A DNA stretch of 64,000 nucleotides from Archangium sp. (GTDB taxonomy: Bacteria > Myxococcota > Myxococcia > Myxococcales > Myxococcaceae): assembly GCA_030681645.1 (NCBI GenBank), contig JAUXRX010000004.1, forward strand, positions 62,001 to 126,000, written 5' to 3'. Numbering within the stretch: the first letter of the stretch is position 1; each line of letters opens with the position of its first letter. The notes below the pieces were generated by a model that worked only from the letters and a program-made list of their open reading frames with translations, was not told where the DNA came from and searched no databases. Made by a program: the position numbers and the translations under genes. This document shows, piece after piece, positions 8,333 to 15,724 of the stretch.

Positions 8333-9913
8333 TCACCTCCGGGCCTGGTTCTTCACCTGGTCCTCCTCGGCGAGCAGGCGTTCCTTCACGCCGGCGCGCT
8401 TCGGGTCGGCGAGGCTGAGCGCGATGAGCTGAACGGCGGCCTCGGCGTGATCCGACTTCGCGGCGGCCTCGGCGGCGCGGCGCTCGAAGAAGGTGGCGAG
8501 CTTCTCCTGGTATTCCTTCACGCGCGCGTTGTCGGGCGCGGTGGCGAGCGCGACCTGCAGCGAATCGAGCGCGGTGTCTCCACCCGGACCCGCGTAGCGG
8601 CCGGCCATCATCTGCTCGTCCATCTTCCTGAGCAGGTCGACCACCGCCCGGTTGGGCGCCGCGCCCACCGGCGTGGGCTTCGCGGGCCCCAGGGGATTGC
8701 CGAAGGCGACGAAGAGCCCGCCACCGACGAGCACGACCGCGACGAGCGCCAGCCCCACCATCAGGGGCGCGCGAGACTTCGACGGGGGCGGGAGGACGTC
8801 ATCGTCGTCCTCCTGCTCGACCTCGACGGGCTTGCGCTTCGGCTTCTGCACCCGCGGCGGCGCGTCGAGCGGGCGCGAGTCGCGAGGCGGCGGCGCGGGA
8901 GCCGGAACCACCGCGGGCAGGCGCGAGGGTGACGAAGCCGGCACGAAAGGCGGTGCGGGCTCGGGCGCTGCGGTGACGTGCGTGACGGCAGCCTTCGATT
9001 CGGCTGCGTGCGCGGGCTCCTTCGACGTCGACGCGGCGCTGAGGAACCCGAACGGATCAGGCGCGGCCGGGGGCGGCGGGTCGGACAGCGGCGAAGACGC
9101 CGGCTTCGGCGACGAGGGCTTCGGCGGCGGAGGGTCCAGCAGCGAGGACGGTGATGACGGCCTGGGCGGCGGAGGGTCGGACAGCAGCGAAGATGCCGGC
9201 TTCGGCGACGAGGGCTTCGGCGGCGGAGGGTCCAGCAGCGAGGACGGTGACGACGGCCTGGGCGGCGGAGGGTCGGACAGCAGCGAAGAGGCCGGCTTCG
9301 GCGACGAGGGCTTCGGCGGCGGCGGGTCCAGCAACGAGGACGGTGACGACGGCTTCGGCGCGGGCGCGGCGTCGGGCGCCCTCACGGCCGACGGCGACGA
9401 CGGCTTCGGCACGAAGGGAACGAACGGCGCGGGTGCAGACGGCGCAGGCTTCGGCACGTACGGCACGAAGGCAGGCGAAGAAGGCTTCGCGGGCGACGGC
9501 ACCGCGGGAGACGTCAGCGCCGAGGGCGACGAGGTGGCCGCCTCGGGAGGAATGTACGTCTCGCCGGTGGTGGTGTGCTCGTCGGCGGAAGGCCGCGCGA
9601 GGATGGCGGACTGACCCGTCGTGGTCTTCGTGAGCGGGAACTGGACCGAGTCGGGGTCGAGGGCCGTGAACCGAACGTGCACTCCGCTGCGGGGCGAGGC
9701 GACGGCCTTGATGATCTCCGCCCTGCCCTTGACGTGCACCTCGCCGTCCTGGAACTTGATGTGCAGCGTGATCGCCGTGCCCGCCGCGGGCGGCGTCTCC
9801 ATGGGCACGAAGATGCGCGAGGACATCTTCGGAGCGAACTCCGAGAGGAAATGGGCGCTGTCGCGGCACGGGAGCTTCATGCGCACGACCTCGTCGGGTT
9901 GGTGGGCCGACAT
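8333..9913 (-). CDS. PilZ-like (TIGR02266-type) protein with proline-rich repeats and membrane anchor
   Basis: A 526-residue protein. Residues ~12-105 resemble the PilZ-like TIGR02266 domain found in many Myxococcus paralogs (FLSEFAPKMSSRIFVPM, then AGTAITLHIKFQDG, then RSGVHVRFTAL). Residues ~105-370 are a Pro/Ser/Ala-rich linker containing three 32-residue tandem units (~188-283). One membrane helix follows (~381-403, APLMVGLALVAVVLVGG), then a ~100-residue helical TPR-like tail. Topology is probably cytoplasmic PilZ domain, linker, helix, periplasmic tail. Whether it binds cyclic di-GMP is unknown; the usual RxxxR and DxSxxG signature is not obvious. It is divergent from the PEGA lipoprotein, only 25 nt away. 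Confidence 0.75.
   Translation of the reverse strand: MSAHQPDEVVRMKLPCRDSAHFLSEFAPKMSSRIFVPMETPPAAGTAITLHIKFQDGEVHVKGRAEIIKAVASPRSGVHVRFTALDPDSVQFPLTKTTTGQSAILARPSADEHTTTGETYIPPEAATSSPSALTSPAVPSPAKPSSPAFVPYVPKPAPSAPAPFVPFVPKPSSPSAVRAPDAAPAPKPSSPSSLLDPPPPKPSSPKPASSLLSDPPPPRPSSPSSLLDPPPPKPSSPKPASSLLSDPPPPRPSSPSSLLDPPPPKPSSPKPASSPLSDPPPPAAPDPFGFLSAASTSKEPAHAAESKAAVTHVTAAPEPAPPFVPASSPSRLPAVVPAPAPPPRDSRPLDAPPRVQKPKRKPVEVEQEDDDDVLPPPSKSRAPLMVGLALVAVVLVGGGLFVAFGNPLGPAKPTPVGAAPNRAVVDLLRKMDEQMMAGRYAGPGGDTALDSLQVALATAPDNARVKEYQEKLATFFERRAAEAAAKSDHAEAAVQLIALSLADPKRAGVKERLLAEEDQVKNQARR
9063..9350. repeat. 96-bp in-frame tandem repeat, three units
   Basis: The period is exactly 96 bp (landmark GCGAAGA at 9091, 9187 and 9283), encoding three 32-residue Pro/Ser/Lys units in the linker of the PilZ-like protein. 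The units are almost identical at DNA level, so the number is likely to vary between strains. Confidence 0.9.
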
Positions 9914-9926
9914 GGGAAGGTCATGC

Positions 9927-9932
9927 TATCTG
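9927..9932 (+). promoter_or_regulatory. possible leaderless -10 box
   Basis: TATCTG six nucleotides before the GTG at 9939, with no Shine-Dalgarno sequence between. It is a weaker member of the TA-hexamer series seen upstream of several genes here. Confidence 0.3.
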
Positions 9933-9938
9933 ACTGCC

Positions 9939-10307
9939 GTGAACTCGCACACGTCGCGACCTGTTCTCGCGGTACTGATGTTGCTGAGCCTCGCTGCCTG
10001 CCCCCGGCAGGTGCCCACCCCTGAGACCGACCCGGCGCCCCCTCCCCCGCCCGTGGCGGTGGTGAAGCCCGTCGAGCCGACCGGCCCGGGGCTCATCGTG
10101 CACGTCGAGCCGGACGACGCCGAGGTGATCATCGACGGCACCAGCCTGGGCATCGCCTCGAAGCTCGACCTGCAGAACGGCCTGCTGCCGCTGCGACCTG
10201 GCATCTACCAGGTGAACCTGAAGCGCGCGGGCTACGTGTCGTGGCGCGCCGAGGTCACCGTCAACGACAAGCCAGAGACCATCCTGGTCACGCTGAAGAA
10301 GCCCTGA
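9939..10307 (+). CDS. PEGA-domain lipoprotein
   Basis: A 122-residue protein. GTG at 9939 gives a signal peptide ending in the lipobox SLAAC; longer in-frame starts would bury the signal. After a Pro-rich linker (PAPPPPPVAVV) the C-terminal ~75 residues form a PEGA domain (LIVHVEPDDAEVIIDGTSLG, then LPLRPGIYQVNLKRAGY), a small beta-sandwich common in surface-layer and kinase-associated proteins. The divergent PilZ-like gene starts 25 nt away, so promoters must overlap the opposing 5' ends. The role is unknown; probably an outer-membrane accessory lipoprotein. Confidence 0.8.
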   Translation: MNSHTSRPVLAVLMLLSLAACPRQVPTPETDPAPPPPPVAVVKPVEPTGPGLIVHVEPDDAEVIIDGTSLGIASKLDLQNGLLPLRPGIYQVNLKRAGYVSWRAEVTVNDKPETILVTLKKP

Positions 10308-10340
10308 ACCGCCCGAGCGCGGAGGCGTTCGTCCAGGCCT

Positions 10341-10367
10341 CCCTCGACTCCGCTCGGGATGAACGGG
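10341..10367. repeat. REP-A element
   Basis: Single REP-A copy between the PEGA lipoprotein and the TPR protein. The rest of the 222-nt gap (10308-10529) holds only weak GC-rich hairpins and a ribosome site at its end. Confidence 0.8.
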
Positions 10368-10529
10368 GGGCGGGTCGCGCCCTGAGGTCCCCAGCTTCGG
10401 GGAGGCGTGCCTGGCTGAGCGGCCAGTGGTGCACGTCGAAGACTGGCCGTCCGGCTCTGGCGGGCCTTGCACTGGCGGCGCACGTTTCCGGGCGCGCCGG
10501 CACTCCCGTCGACGCAGGGGGAAAACGAC

Positions 10530-12050
10530 ATGAAAACCATTCGCCGCCTCACGGTGGTCGTTGCGTGCTGCTCTGCAGCCTTCAGCTTCTCCTCGCCGCC
10601 GCCTCCGACGTCGGCGTCCACCTCGACGCCCGCGAAGCCGGCCGTCGCCGCCACCATCACCGCCGTCGCCGCGGAGTACCCGCTGAGCTGCAACGCGCTG
10701 GCGAAGCCCATCGTGTTCCGCGCGTGGGACGCGCTCGCGAATTCCCGCATGGACGAGGCCCGCGACTCGCTCGAGCTCGCCGTCGCCGCTGACCCGAAGT
10801 GTGTGATGGCGCGCGCCAGCCTCGGCTCGCTCACCGCCGGCGCCGAGGGGAGGAAGCTCTTCGACCAGGCGCTCGAGGAGCTCGCGCTGTTGAACGAGGT
10901 CGAGCGGCTCGACCTGCAGGCGATGGAAGCCGGCCGCAACGCAGACCCCGAGAAGGCCTACTCGCTCGCGCAGCAGCTGGTGACGAAGGCGCCCAACGTC
11001 TTCGTGGTCAACCTCACCCTCGCGCACCACGCGATGAACCTGGAGAAGTGGGAAGAGGCCGGCATCGCCGCGAAGAAGGCCACCGAGCTGATGCCGATGA
11101 ACGGCGCGGGCTGGAACCTGCTCGGCTACTCGAAGCTGCACCAGAAGAAGCACCGGGAGGCGATCACCGCGTTCCGTCACTACGTCGAGCTCGCGCCGGG
11201 TGAACCGAACGCGCACGACTCGCTGGCTGACGCGCTGCTCGCCGACGACCAGCTCGACGACGCGGCCAGGGAATACCAGCGCGCCATCGATGGCTCGGCC
11301 GGCAGGTTCTGGTTCGCGTGGAGCGGCATCGCCACCGTGAAGGCCCTCAAGGGTGACTTCGCGGGCGCCCGCGCGGCCATCGCCAGCCAGAAGGCCGCGG
11401 CCGTCCGCCCCGCGGACAAGGCGAAGACGAACTTCATGACGGCGTGGACGTTCGCGGCGCAGGGCAAGCTCCCCGACGCGCTCAAGGCGGTCGACCAGGC
11501 GCAGAAGGAAGCGAGGGCCGGAAAGCTCGACGGCATCGTCGCCCACGGCGCGGTGTTGAAGGGCCAGCTCAACCTCGCCAGCGGGAAGTACGCCGACGCG
11601 CTCAAGGCGTTCACCGCCGCCGAGAAGCTGAAGGTCGACCTGCTCAGCGACGGCCAGAAGAGGTCGCACCGCGGGCTGGTGCTCGCCGGCCTGACCGAGG
11701 CGCAGGCGAGGCTGGACAAGGTGGCCGACGCCGAGAAGACGCTCGCCACGCTCGACGAGTTCGTGAAGGTCAACCTCACCGGCCCCTTCGCGGCCGACAC
11801 CATGGCCTACAGCCGCGGCGTGGTGGCGCTGGCGAAGAACGACCCGAAGGCGGCGGTCACCTCGCTCTCGAAGTGCAGCGAGCTCTTCGATTACTGCCGC
11901 ATGACGCTCGCCGACGCGCAGGACAGGGCCGGCGAGCCGATGGCCGCATCCGAGACGCGGGCGACGCTGCTCAAGGCCAACCACCGCGAGGCCGAGTACT
12001 GGTTCGTGCGCGCGCAGCTCGAGGCGAAGATCAAAGGTCCTGCGATGTAA
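10530..12050 (+). CDS. exported TPR protein
   Basis: A 506-residue protein. ATG at 10530 follows a purine-rich ribosome site (GGGGGAAAA) and gives a Sec signal (MKTIRRLTVVVACCSAAFS), then a Ser/Pro/Thr linker. Most of the rest is alpha-helical tetratricopeptide repeats; clear units include ARDSLELAVAADPKC, AFRHYVELAPGEPNAHDSL and AREYQRAIDGSAGRFW. A helical tail rich in Lys/Ala and Asp follows. No catalytic motif is visible, so it is probably a periplasmic scaffold. It is followed after 28 nt by a receiver-domain gene that has its own promoter-like box. Confidence 0.7.
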   Translation: MKTIRRLTVVVACCSAAFSFSSPPPPTSASTSTPAKPAVAATITAVAAEYPLSCNALAKPIVFRAWDALANSRMDEARDSLELAVAADPKCVMARASLGSLTAGAEGRKLFDQALEELALLNEVERLDLQAMEAGRNADPEKAYSLAQQLVTKAPNVFVVNLTLAHHAMNLEKWEEAGIAAKKATELMPMNGAGWNLLGYSKLHQKKHREAITAFRHYVELAPGEPNAHDSLADALLADDQLDDAAREYQRAIDGSAGRFWFAWSGIATVKALKGDFAGARAAIASQKAAAVRPADKAKTNFMTAWTFAAQGKLPDALKAVDQAQKEARAGKLDGIVAHGAVLKGQLNLASGKYADALKAFTAAEKLKVDLLSDGQKRSHRGLVLAGLTEAQARLDKVADAEKTLATLDEFVKVNLTGPFAADTMAYSRGVVALAKNDPKAAVTSLSKCSELFDYCRMTLADAQDRAGEPMAASETRATLLKANHREAEYWFVRAQLEAKIKGPAM

Positions 12051-12066
12051 ACAGGGCCGGGCGGAG

Positions 12067-12072
12067 TAACGT
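12067..12072 (+). promoter_or_regulatory. putative leaderless -10 box
   Basis: TAACGT exactly six nucleotides before the GTG of the receiver gene at 12079; the spacer GGGGCC has no convincing ribosome site. Confidence 0.4.
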
Positions 12073-12078
12073 GGGGCC

Positions 12079-12474
12079 GTGTCCCGCATTCTCCTCCTCG
12101 ACGACAGTGCGCTGGTGCTCAACGCGACCCGGGAAGCGCTCGAGCCGGCGGGGCACCAGCTCACGTGCGTGAGCGAGCCCGCGGCCTTCTTCACCGCCCT
12201 CTCGAGCGAGAAGCCCGAGCTGGCGCTGGTCGACGTCTCGATGCCCACGCTCGAGGGCGACGCGGTGGTGTGGATCGCGCGCGCGCACCAACTCCACGGG
12301 TGCCGCATCGTCCTCTACTCGGCGAAGAGCGAGGCCGAGCTCGAGGCGCTGGTGCGCTCCAGCGGCGCCGACGGCTACATCTGCAAGACGGGCGACGACG
12401 ACAAGCTGCGCCAGGAAGTGGAGAAGTTCCTCGCGCGCACCCCGAAGGCCGCGTCGAGCTCGTCGCCGGGCTGA
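12079..12474 (+). CDS. single-domain response regulator
   Basis: A 131-residue CheY-like receiver with no output domain. Visible active-site residues: acidic pair Asp8-Asp9 (LLLDDSALV), phosphoacceptor Asp52 (LVDVSMP), Ser81 in the switch position (LYSAKS) and Lys103 (ICKTGD). All are intact, so phosphotransfer is likely. It ends with a Ser-rich tail. The stop overlaps the next start (TGATG at 12472-12476). No histidine kinase is adjacent; the nearest is at 20008, so the partner is unknown. Confidence 0.88.
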   Translation: MSRILLLDDSALVLNATREALEPAGHQLTCVSEPAAFFTALSSEKPELALVDVSMPTLEGDAVVWIARAHQLHGCRIVLYSAKSEAELEALVRSSGADGYICKTGDDDKLRQEVEKFLARTPKAASSSSPG

Positions 12475-12869
12475 TGGTCGCGTCGCGCTCGAGCCAGGTG
12501 CCGGTGGTGAGCGACGTGGTGCTGTCGATCGCCGAGGCGCTGCTGGGCCGCCGCCTGCTGGGAGATCCCCGCTCGCTCGCCGCCACGCGCCCCGGGGCGA
12601 TCATCGATCGCGCGATGATGCCTCCCTCCACCACCGGTGGCTTCGAGCTGAAGGACGGCGAGGTGACCGCGAGGGTGCGGCTCGACGAGTCCTGGTGGAA
12701 TGAGCACACGCTCGCCCAGAGCAACCTGTTCGCGTCGCTCGAGCTCGGGCAGGGGCGCGGCCTCAGCCTGTGGCTCGAAGAGGAGGGGTTGCGCTGGCGC
12801 GTGACCGGGCTCTCCGCCGCCGAGGTCGAGGCGGTCACGCGCATCGTGGGATCGCCACCGGTTCCCTGA
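12474..12869 (+). CDS. uncharacterised protein coupled to the receiver gene
   Basis: A 131-residue protein of unknown family. ATG at 12474 shares one base with the stop of the receiver gene, so translation is probably coupled. It lacks a signal peptide and membrane helix. The N-terminal half is helical (SDVVLSIAEALLGRRLLGD); the C-terminal half has beta-like segments (FELKDGEVTARVRLDESWW and LSLWLEEEGLRWRVTGL). It could be an output or partner for the receiver; that is inferred from coupling alone. Confidence 0.65.
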   Translation: MVASRSSQVPVVSDVVLSIAEALLGRRLLGDPRSLAATRPGAIIDRAMMPPSTTGGFELKDGEVTARVRLDESWWNEHTLAQSNLFASLELGQGRGLSLWLEEEGLRWRVTGLSAAEVEAVTRIVGSPPVP

Positions 12870-12960
12870 AGTCATCTACGCGCGTCGACCTGCTCGTGCT
12901 GGCTGCGCTGCTGCCGCCGCGACTGCCCGAGGGCCCACGCATGCGAGCCGCGCTGGGTGG

Positions 12961-12966
12961 TACCGT
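12961..12966 (+). promoter_or_regulatory. putative leaderless -10 box
   Basis: TACCGT six nucleotides before the ATG at 12973, without a Shine-Dalgarno sequence. It is identical in sequence and spacing to the box before the gene at 40282. Confidence 0.45.
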
Positions 12967-12972
12967 CGCGCC

Positions 12973-14925
12973 ATGCTCGCGACGGCTGCGCTGGTGCTGC
13001 TCACCGCCGTGCCCCTCAAGGTGCTGGTGCGGGCGGGCAACGACGACTTCCTCCCTCCGCAGGCGGACCCGGCGCGCTTCGAGCTGCAGGTGCTGGAGGC
13101 GTTCGCGAAGGCGCAGGGCCGCGCGGTCGAGCTGGTGCCCATCGACTCGTTCGCAGAGCTCATTCCCTCGTTGCTGGCGGGCAGGGGCGACGTCATCGCC
13201 GCGGGCCTCACCATCACCGACACGCGCAAGAAGCAGGTGACCTTCACCCGCCCCACGCAGGCGGTCGACGAGGTGCTGGTGGGGCGCAGGGGCGCGGTGA
13301 ACCCACCGAAGACCGTGAAGGACCTCGCGGGCCGCACGGTGGTGGTGCCGAAGGGGAGCAGCTTCGTCGAGACGCTCGCGGCGATCCCCGGCGTCACGGT
13401 GGTGGAGAAGGAGAACCTGGCCGCGGCTGATCAGCTGCCCTTCGAGCTGGCGCGCGGGGCGTTCGAGCTGACGGTGGTGGACAGCCTGAGGCTCGAGGCG
13501 ATGAAGGCCTACCTGCCCGAGCTGGATCCCCGCTTTCCGCTGGTCCAGGGCCGGGGGCTCGGCTTCGCGCTCAGGCCGGCCGACCAGGCGCTGCGCTCGA
13601 GGCTCGACGCCTTCCTGATCGAGAACTCGTTCCGCGCGGGCGTGAGCGAAGACGTGACCGATCTCCCGGAGATCAAGAAGCGCGGCACGCTGCGGGTGCT
13701 CACGCGCAACAACGCGGTGAGCTTCTATCTCTACAAGGGCAACCGCGACGGCTTCGACTACGAGCTGGCGAAGGGCTTCGCCAGGAGCCTGGGCCTCACG
13801 CTCGAGGTGATCATCGCGCCTTCGTACGACGCGCTCATTCCGATGTTGAAGGCGGGCAAGGGCGACTTCATCGCGGCCTCGCTCACCGCCACGCCCGAGC
13901 GCGCGAAGGACGTCGACTTCACCCGCCCCTACCTCTTCGTGAAGGAGCAGGTGGTCCAGCAAAAGGGCAAGCCTCCGCTCACTTCACTGGACCAGCTCCG
14001 CGGGCGAGTCGTCACGGTGCGCAGGTCGTCGTCGTACGCGGAGCGGCTGCGGCCGCTGGCGGCGCAGCACGGCTTCACGCTCGCGGACGCCGACGAGGAG
14101 AGCGAGGTGGAAGACCTGCTCGCCGACGTCGACGAGGGCGTCATCGACCTCACGGTGGCCGACTCGCACTTCTTCCAGGCCGAGGCGCTGTTCCGCAAAG
14201 AGCTCGAGGCGCCGCTGGAGCTCACCGGCGAGGCGCCCATCGCGTTCGCGGTGCGGAAGGAGAACCCGAAGCTGAAGGCGGCGCTCGATGCCTGGGTGAA
14301 GCGGGTCTACCGGGGCACGGAATACAACATGCTCAAGAAGCGCTGCTTCGAGAACAAGGGCGCGCTCAAGGACGCGCGCGAGCTGGCGACGAACAAGACG
14401 GGCCGCATCTCGCAGTTCGACCCGCTCATCCAGAAGTACAGCCAGCAGTACGGCTTCGACTGGCGGCTCATGTCGGCGCAGGCGTGGCGGGAGTCGCGGT
14501 TCGACCCGAAGGCGGTGAGCTTCGCGGGCGCGCTGGGGCTGTTCCAGGTGATGCCGGCCACGGGGCAGGAGCTGGGCTTCACGAAGCTCAAGGAAGCGGA
14601 GCAGGGCACGCACGCGGGCATCAAGTACATGAGCCAGCTGGTGCGCCGGGTGGAGCCGTCGATACCGCTCGCTGAGCGGGTTCGTTTCGCGCTCGCCGGG
14701 TACAACGCAGGCTTCGGCCGGGTGCAGGACGCGCGGCGCCTCGCGGCCGAGCTGAAGCTCGACCCCGACGTGTGGGCGGGCAACGTGGAGAAGGCGATGG
14801 GGTTGATGGCGCGGCCGAAGTACGCGCGGCGCGTGCGCACCGGGTTCTGCCGCTGCCAGGAGCCGGTCGACTACGTGCGGGTCATCGAGAACAAGTACGA
14901 GTCGTTCGTGCAGATCGTACCGTGA
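12973..14925 (+). CDS. MltF-like lytic transglycosylase with two SBP_bac_3 domains
   Basis: A 650-residue exported protein. The signal (MLATAALVLLTAVPL) is followed by two tandem periplasmic binding-protein domains of the SBP_bac_3 family (~15-225 and ~232-455), each with the GDVIAAGLTIT / GDFIAASLTAT signature, then an SLT transglycosylase domain (~475-615) with candidate catalytic Glu507 (AQAWRESRFDP), the ALGLFQVMPATG motif and AGYNAGFGRV. Standard MltF has one binding domain, so this is a duplicated version. It should cleave peptidoglycan between MurNAc and GlcNAc, perhaps gated by ligand binding. No lipobox is seen. A small membrane-protein gene starts 5 nt downstream. Confidence 0.87.
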   Translation: MLATAALVLLTAVPLKVLVRAGNDDFLPPQADPARFELQVLEAFAKAQGRAVELVPIDSFAELIPSLLAGRGDVIAAGLTITDTRKKQVTFTRPTQAVDEVLVGRRGAVNPPKTVKDLAGRTVVVPKGSSFVETLAAIPGVTVVEKENLAAADQLPFELARGAFELTVVDSLRLEAMKAYLPELDPRFPLVQGRGLGFALRPADQALRSRLDAFLIENSFRAGVSEDVTDLPEIKKRGTLRVLTRNNAVSFYLYKGNRDGFDYELAKGFARSLGLTLEVIIAPSYDALIPMLKAGKGDFIAASLTATPERAKDVDFTRPYLFVKEQVVQQKGKPPLTSLDQLRGRVVTVRRSSSYAERLRPLAAQHGFTLADADEESEVEDLLADVDEGVIDLTVADSHFFQAEALFRKELEAPLELTGEAPIAFAVRKENPKLKAALDAWVKRVYRGTEYNMLKKRCFENKGALKDARELATNKTGRISQFDPLIQKYSQQYGFDWRLMSAQAWRESRFDPKAVSFAGALGLFQVMPATGQELGFTKLKEAEQGTHAGIKYMSQLVRRVEPSIPLAERVRFALAGYNAGFGRVQDARRLAAELKLDPDVWAGNVEKAMGLMARPKYARRVRTGFCRCQEPVDYVRVIENKYESFVQIVP

Positions 14926-14930
14926 GGTCC

Positions 14931-15302
14931 ATGTCACTGGTCTGGGTCAACAGGTTGATGGTCGCGGTGGGCATCTTCTTCTTCGGGGGCGGCGCGGTAT
15001 TCCACGGCCTCGCGCTCATCTGGCCGCACCTCAGCGAGCCGATGCCGCCGCTCACGCACGCGACGTTCGTGGTGGTGAACGTGTTCTTCGCGGTGGCGTT
15101 CGTGATGCGGGTGAAGTGGGTGCAGTGGCCGTTCCTGGTGCTCACCGGGCAGCAGGTGTGGAGCCATGGAGGCGACATCGTGCGTGGGCGTGAAGAGCAC
15201 CCGCCCGTGTGGGACGTGCAGAGCCTGTTTGCGCTCGGGGGAATCGCTCTCATCTGGCTGCTGCTGTGGGCGCGGCGGAGGGCGACCGCGGGCTCGCCTT
15301 GA
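14931..15302 (+). CDS. small integral membrane protein
   Basis: A 123-residue protein with three or four predicted membrane helices (LMVAVGIFFFGGGAVFHG, FVVVNVFFAVAFVM, FALGGIALIWLLLWA) and an Arg-rich cytoplasmic end. ATG at 14931 lies five nucleotides after the transglycosylase stop, with GAGG in the gap acting as ribosome site. It is probably in one operon with the transglycosylase. Family not recognised. Confidence 0.65.
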   Translation: MSLVWVNRLMVAVGIFFFGGGAVFHGLALIWPHLSEPMPPLTHATFVVVNVFFAVAFVMRVKWVQWPFLVLTGQQVWSHGGDIVRGREEHPPVWDVQSLFALGGIALIWLLLWARRRATAGSP

Positions 15303-15724
15303 AGGAACGTGGTGGTGCCGGGTTCGCTCCGTGCTCGCCGCGCAGGGGCCCTCGGCTTCGGGCGAGGACTCCCAGCTGAATCAGGTGGGGGGCGCTCTCT
15401 CTTCTCAGCTCGAGCAACCATGTTGCCTCGCGAGGCAACCTGGTTGACGCACCGAAAAATCGGGCCCGGACCCCACCTCCTCACATGAGCGTCTTTGCGC
15501 GAACTGAGAGGCAAGCGCGCGACGAGCACGGTCTGAGACCCGCACCGGCCACGCACCTCGAGGCTTGTGCAGGAAGGTCAGGGAGCGCAGCGCGGCCCGT
15601 CATCACCTCCATGCCTCACCTGATCAGCCTCCGCTTTCGCCGCCCCCGGGTCTGACCCCGCGGCGATGAGCGCTGCGTGGCGGACTCGGGGGTTCCCCAC
15701 CCCGAAGCGTCACGAGGCCACCCG
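15303..15724. other. 422-nt intergenic region with palindromes
   Basis: No convincing gene, tRNA or riboswitch is seen. It holds an 18-bp perfect palindrome (15422-15439) and a shorter one, GGGTCTGACCC (15648-15658). The final ~70 nt before the PheS-like gene have no clear ribosome site beyond GAGGCC. Confidence 0.5.
15417..15444. promoter_or_regulatory. 28-bp palindrome, candidate operator
   Basis: The core GTTGCCTCGCGAGGCAAC is perfectly self-complementary and extends to ACCA..TGGT arms with one mismatch. There is no loop and no T-run after it, so a dimeric-repressor site is likelier than a terminator. Confidence 0.4.

Noticed and set aside
9063..9350. CRISPR array
   Set aside because: Units are contiguous 96-bp coding repeats without variable spacers, and no cas genes are present.
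8652..9614. Gly/Ser-rich plus-strand frame opposite the PilZ-like gene
   Set aside because: It arises from the 96-bp repeat read antisense; no start signal or domain.
15303..15724. T-box or tRNA-type regulation of the PheS-like gene
   Set aside because: No T-box consensus, specifier hairpin or cloverleaf can be drawn; only palindromes are visible.
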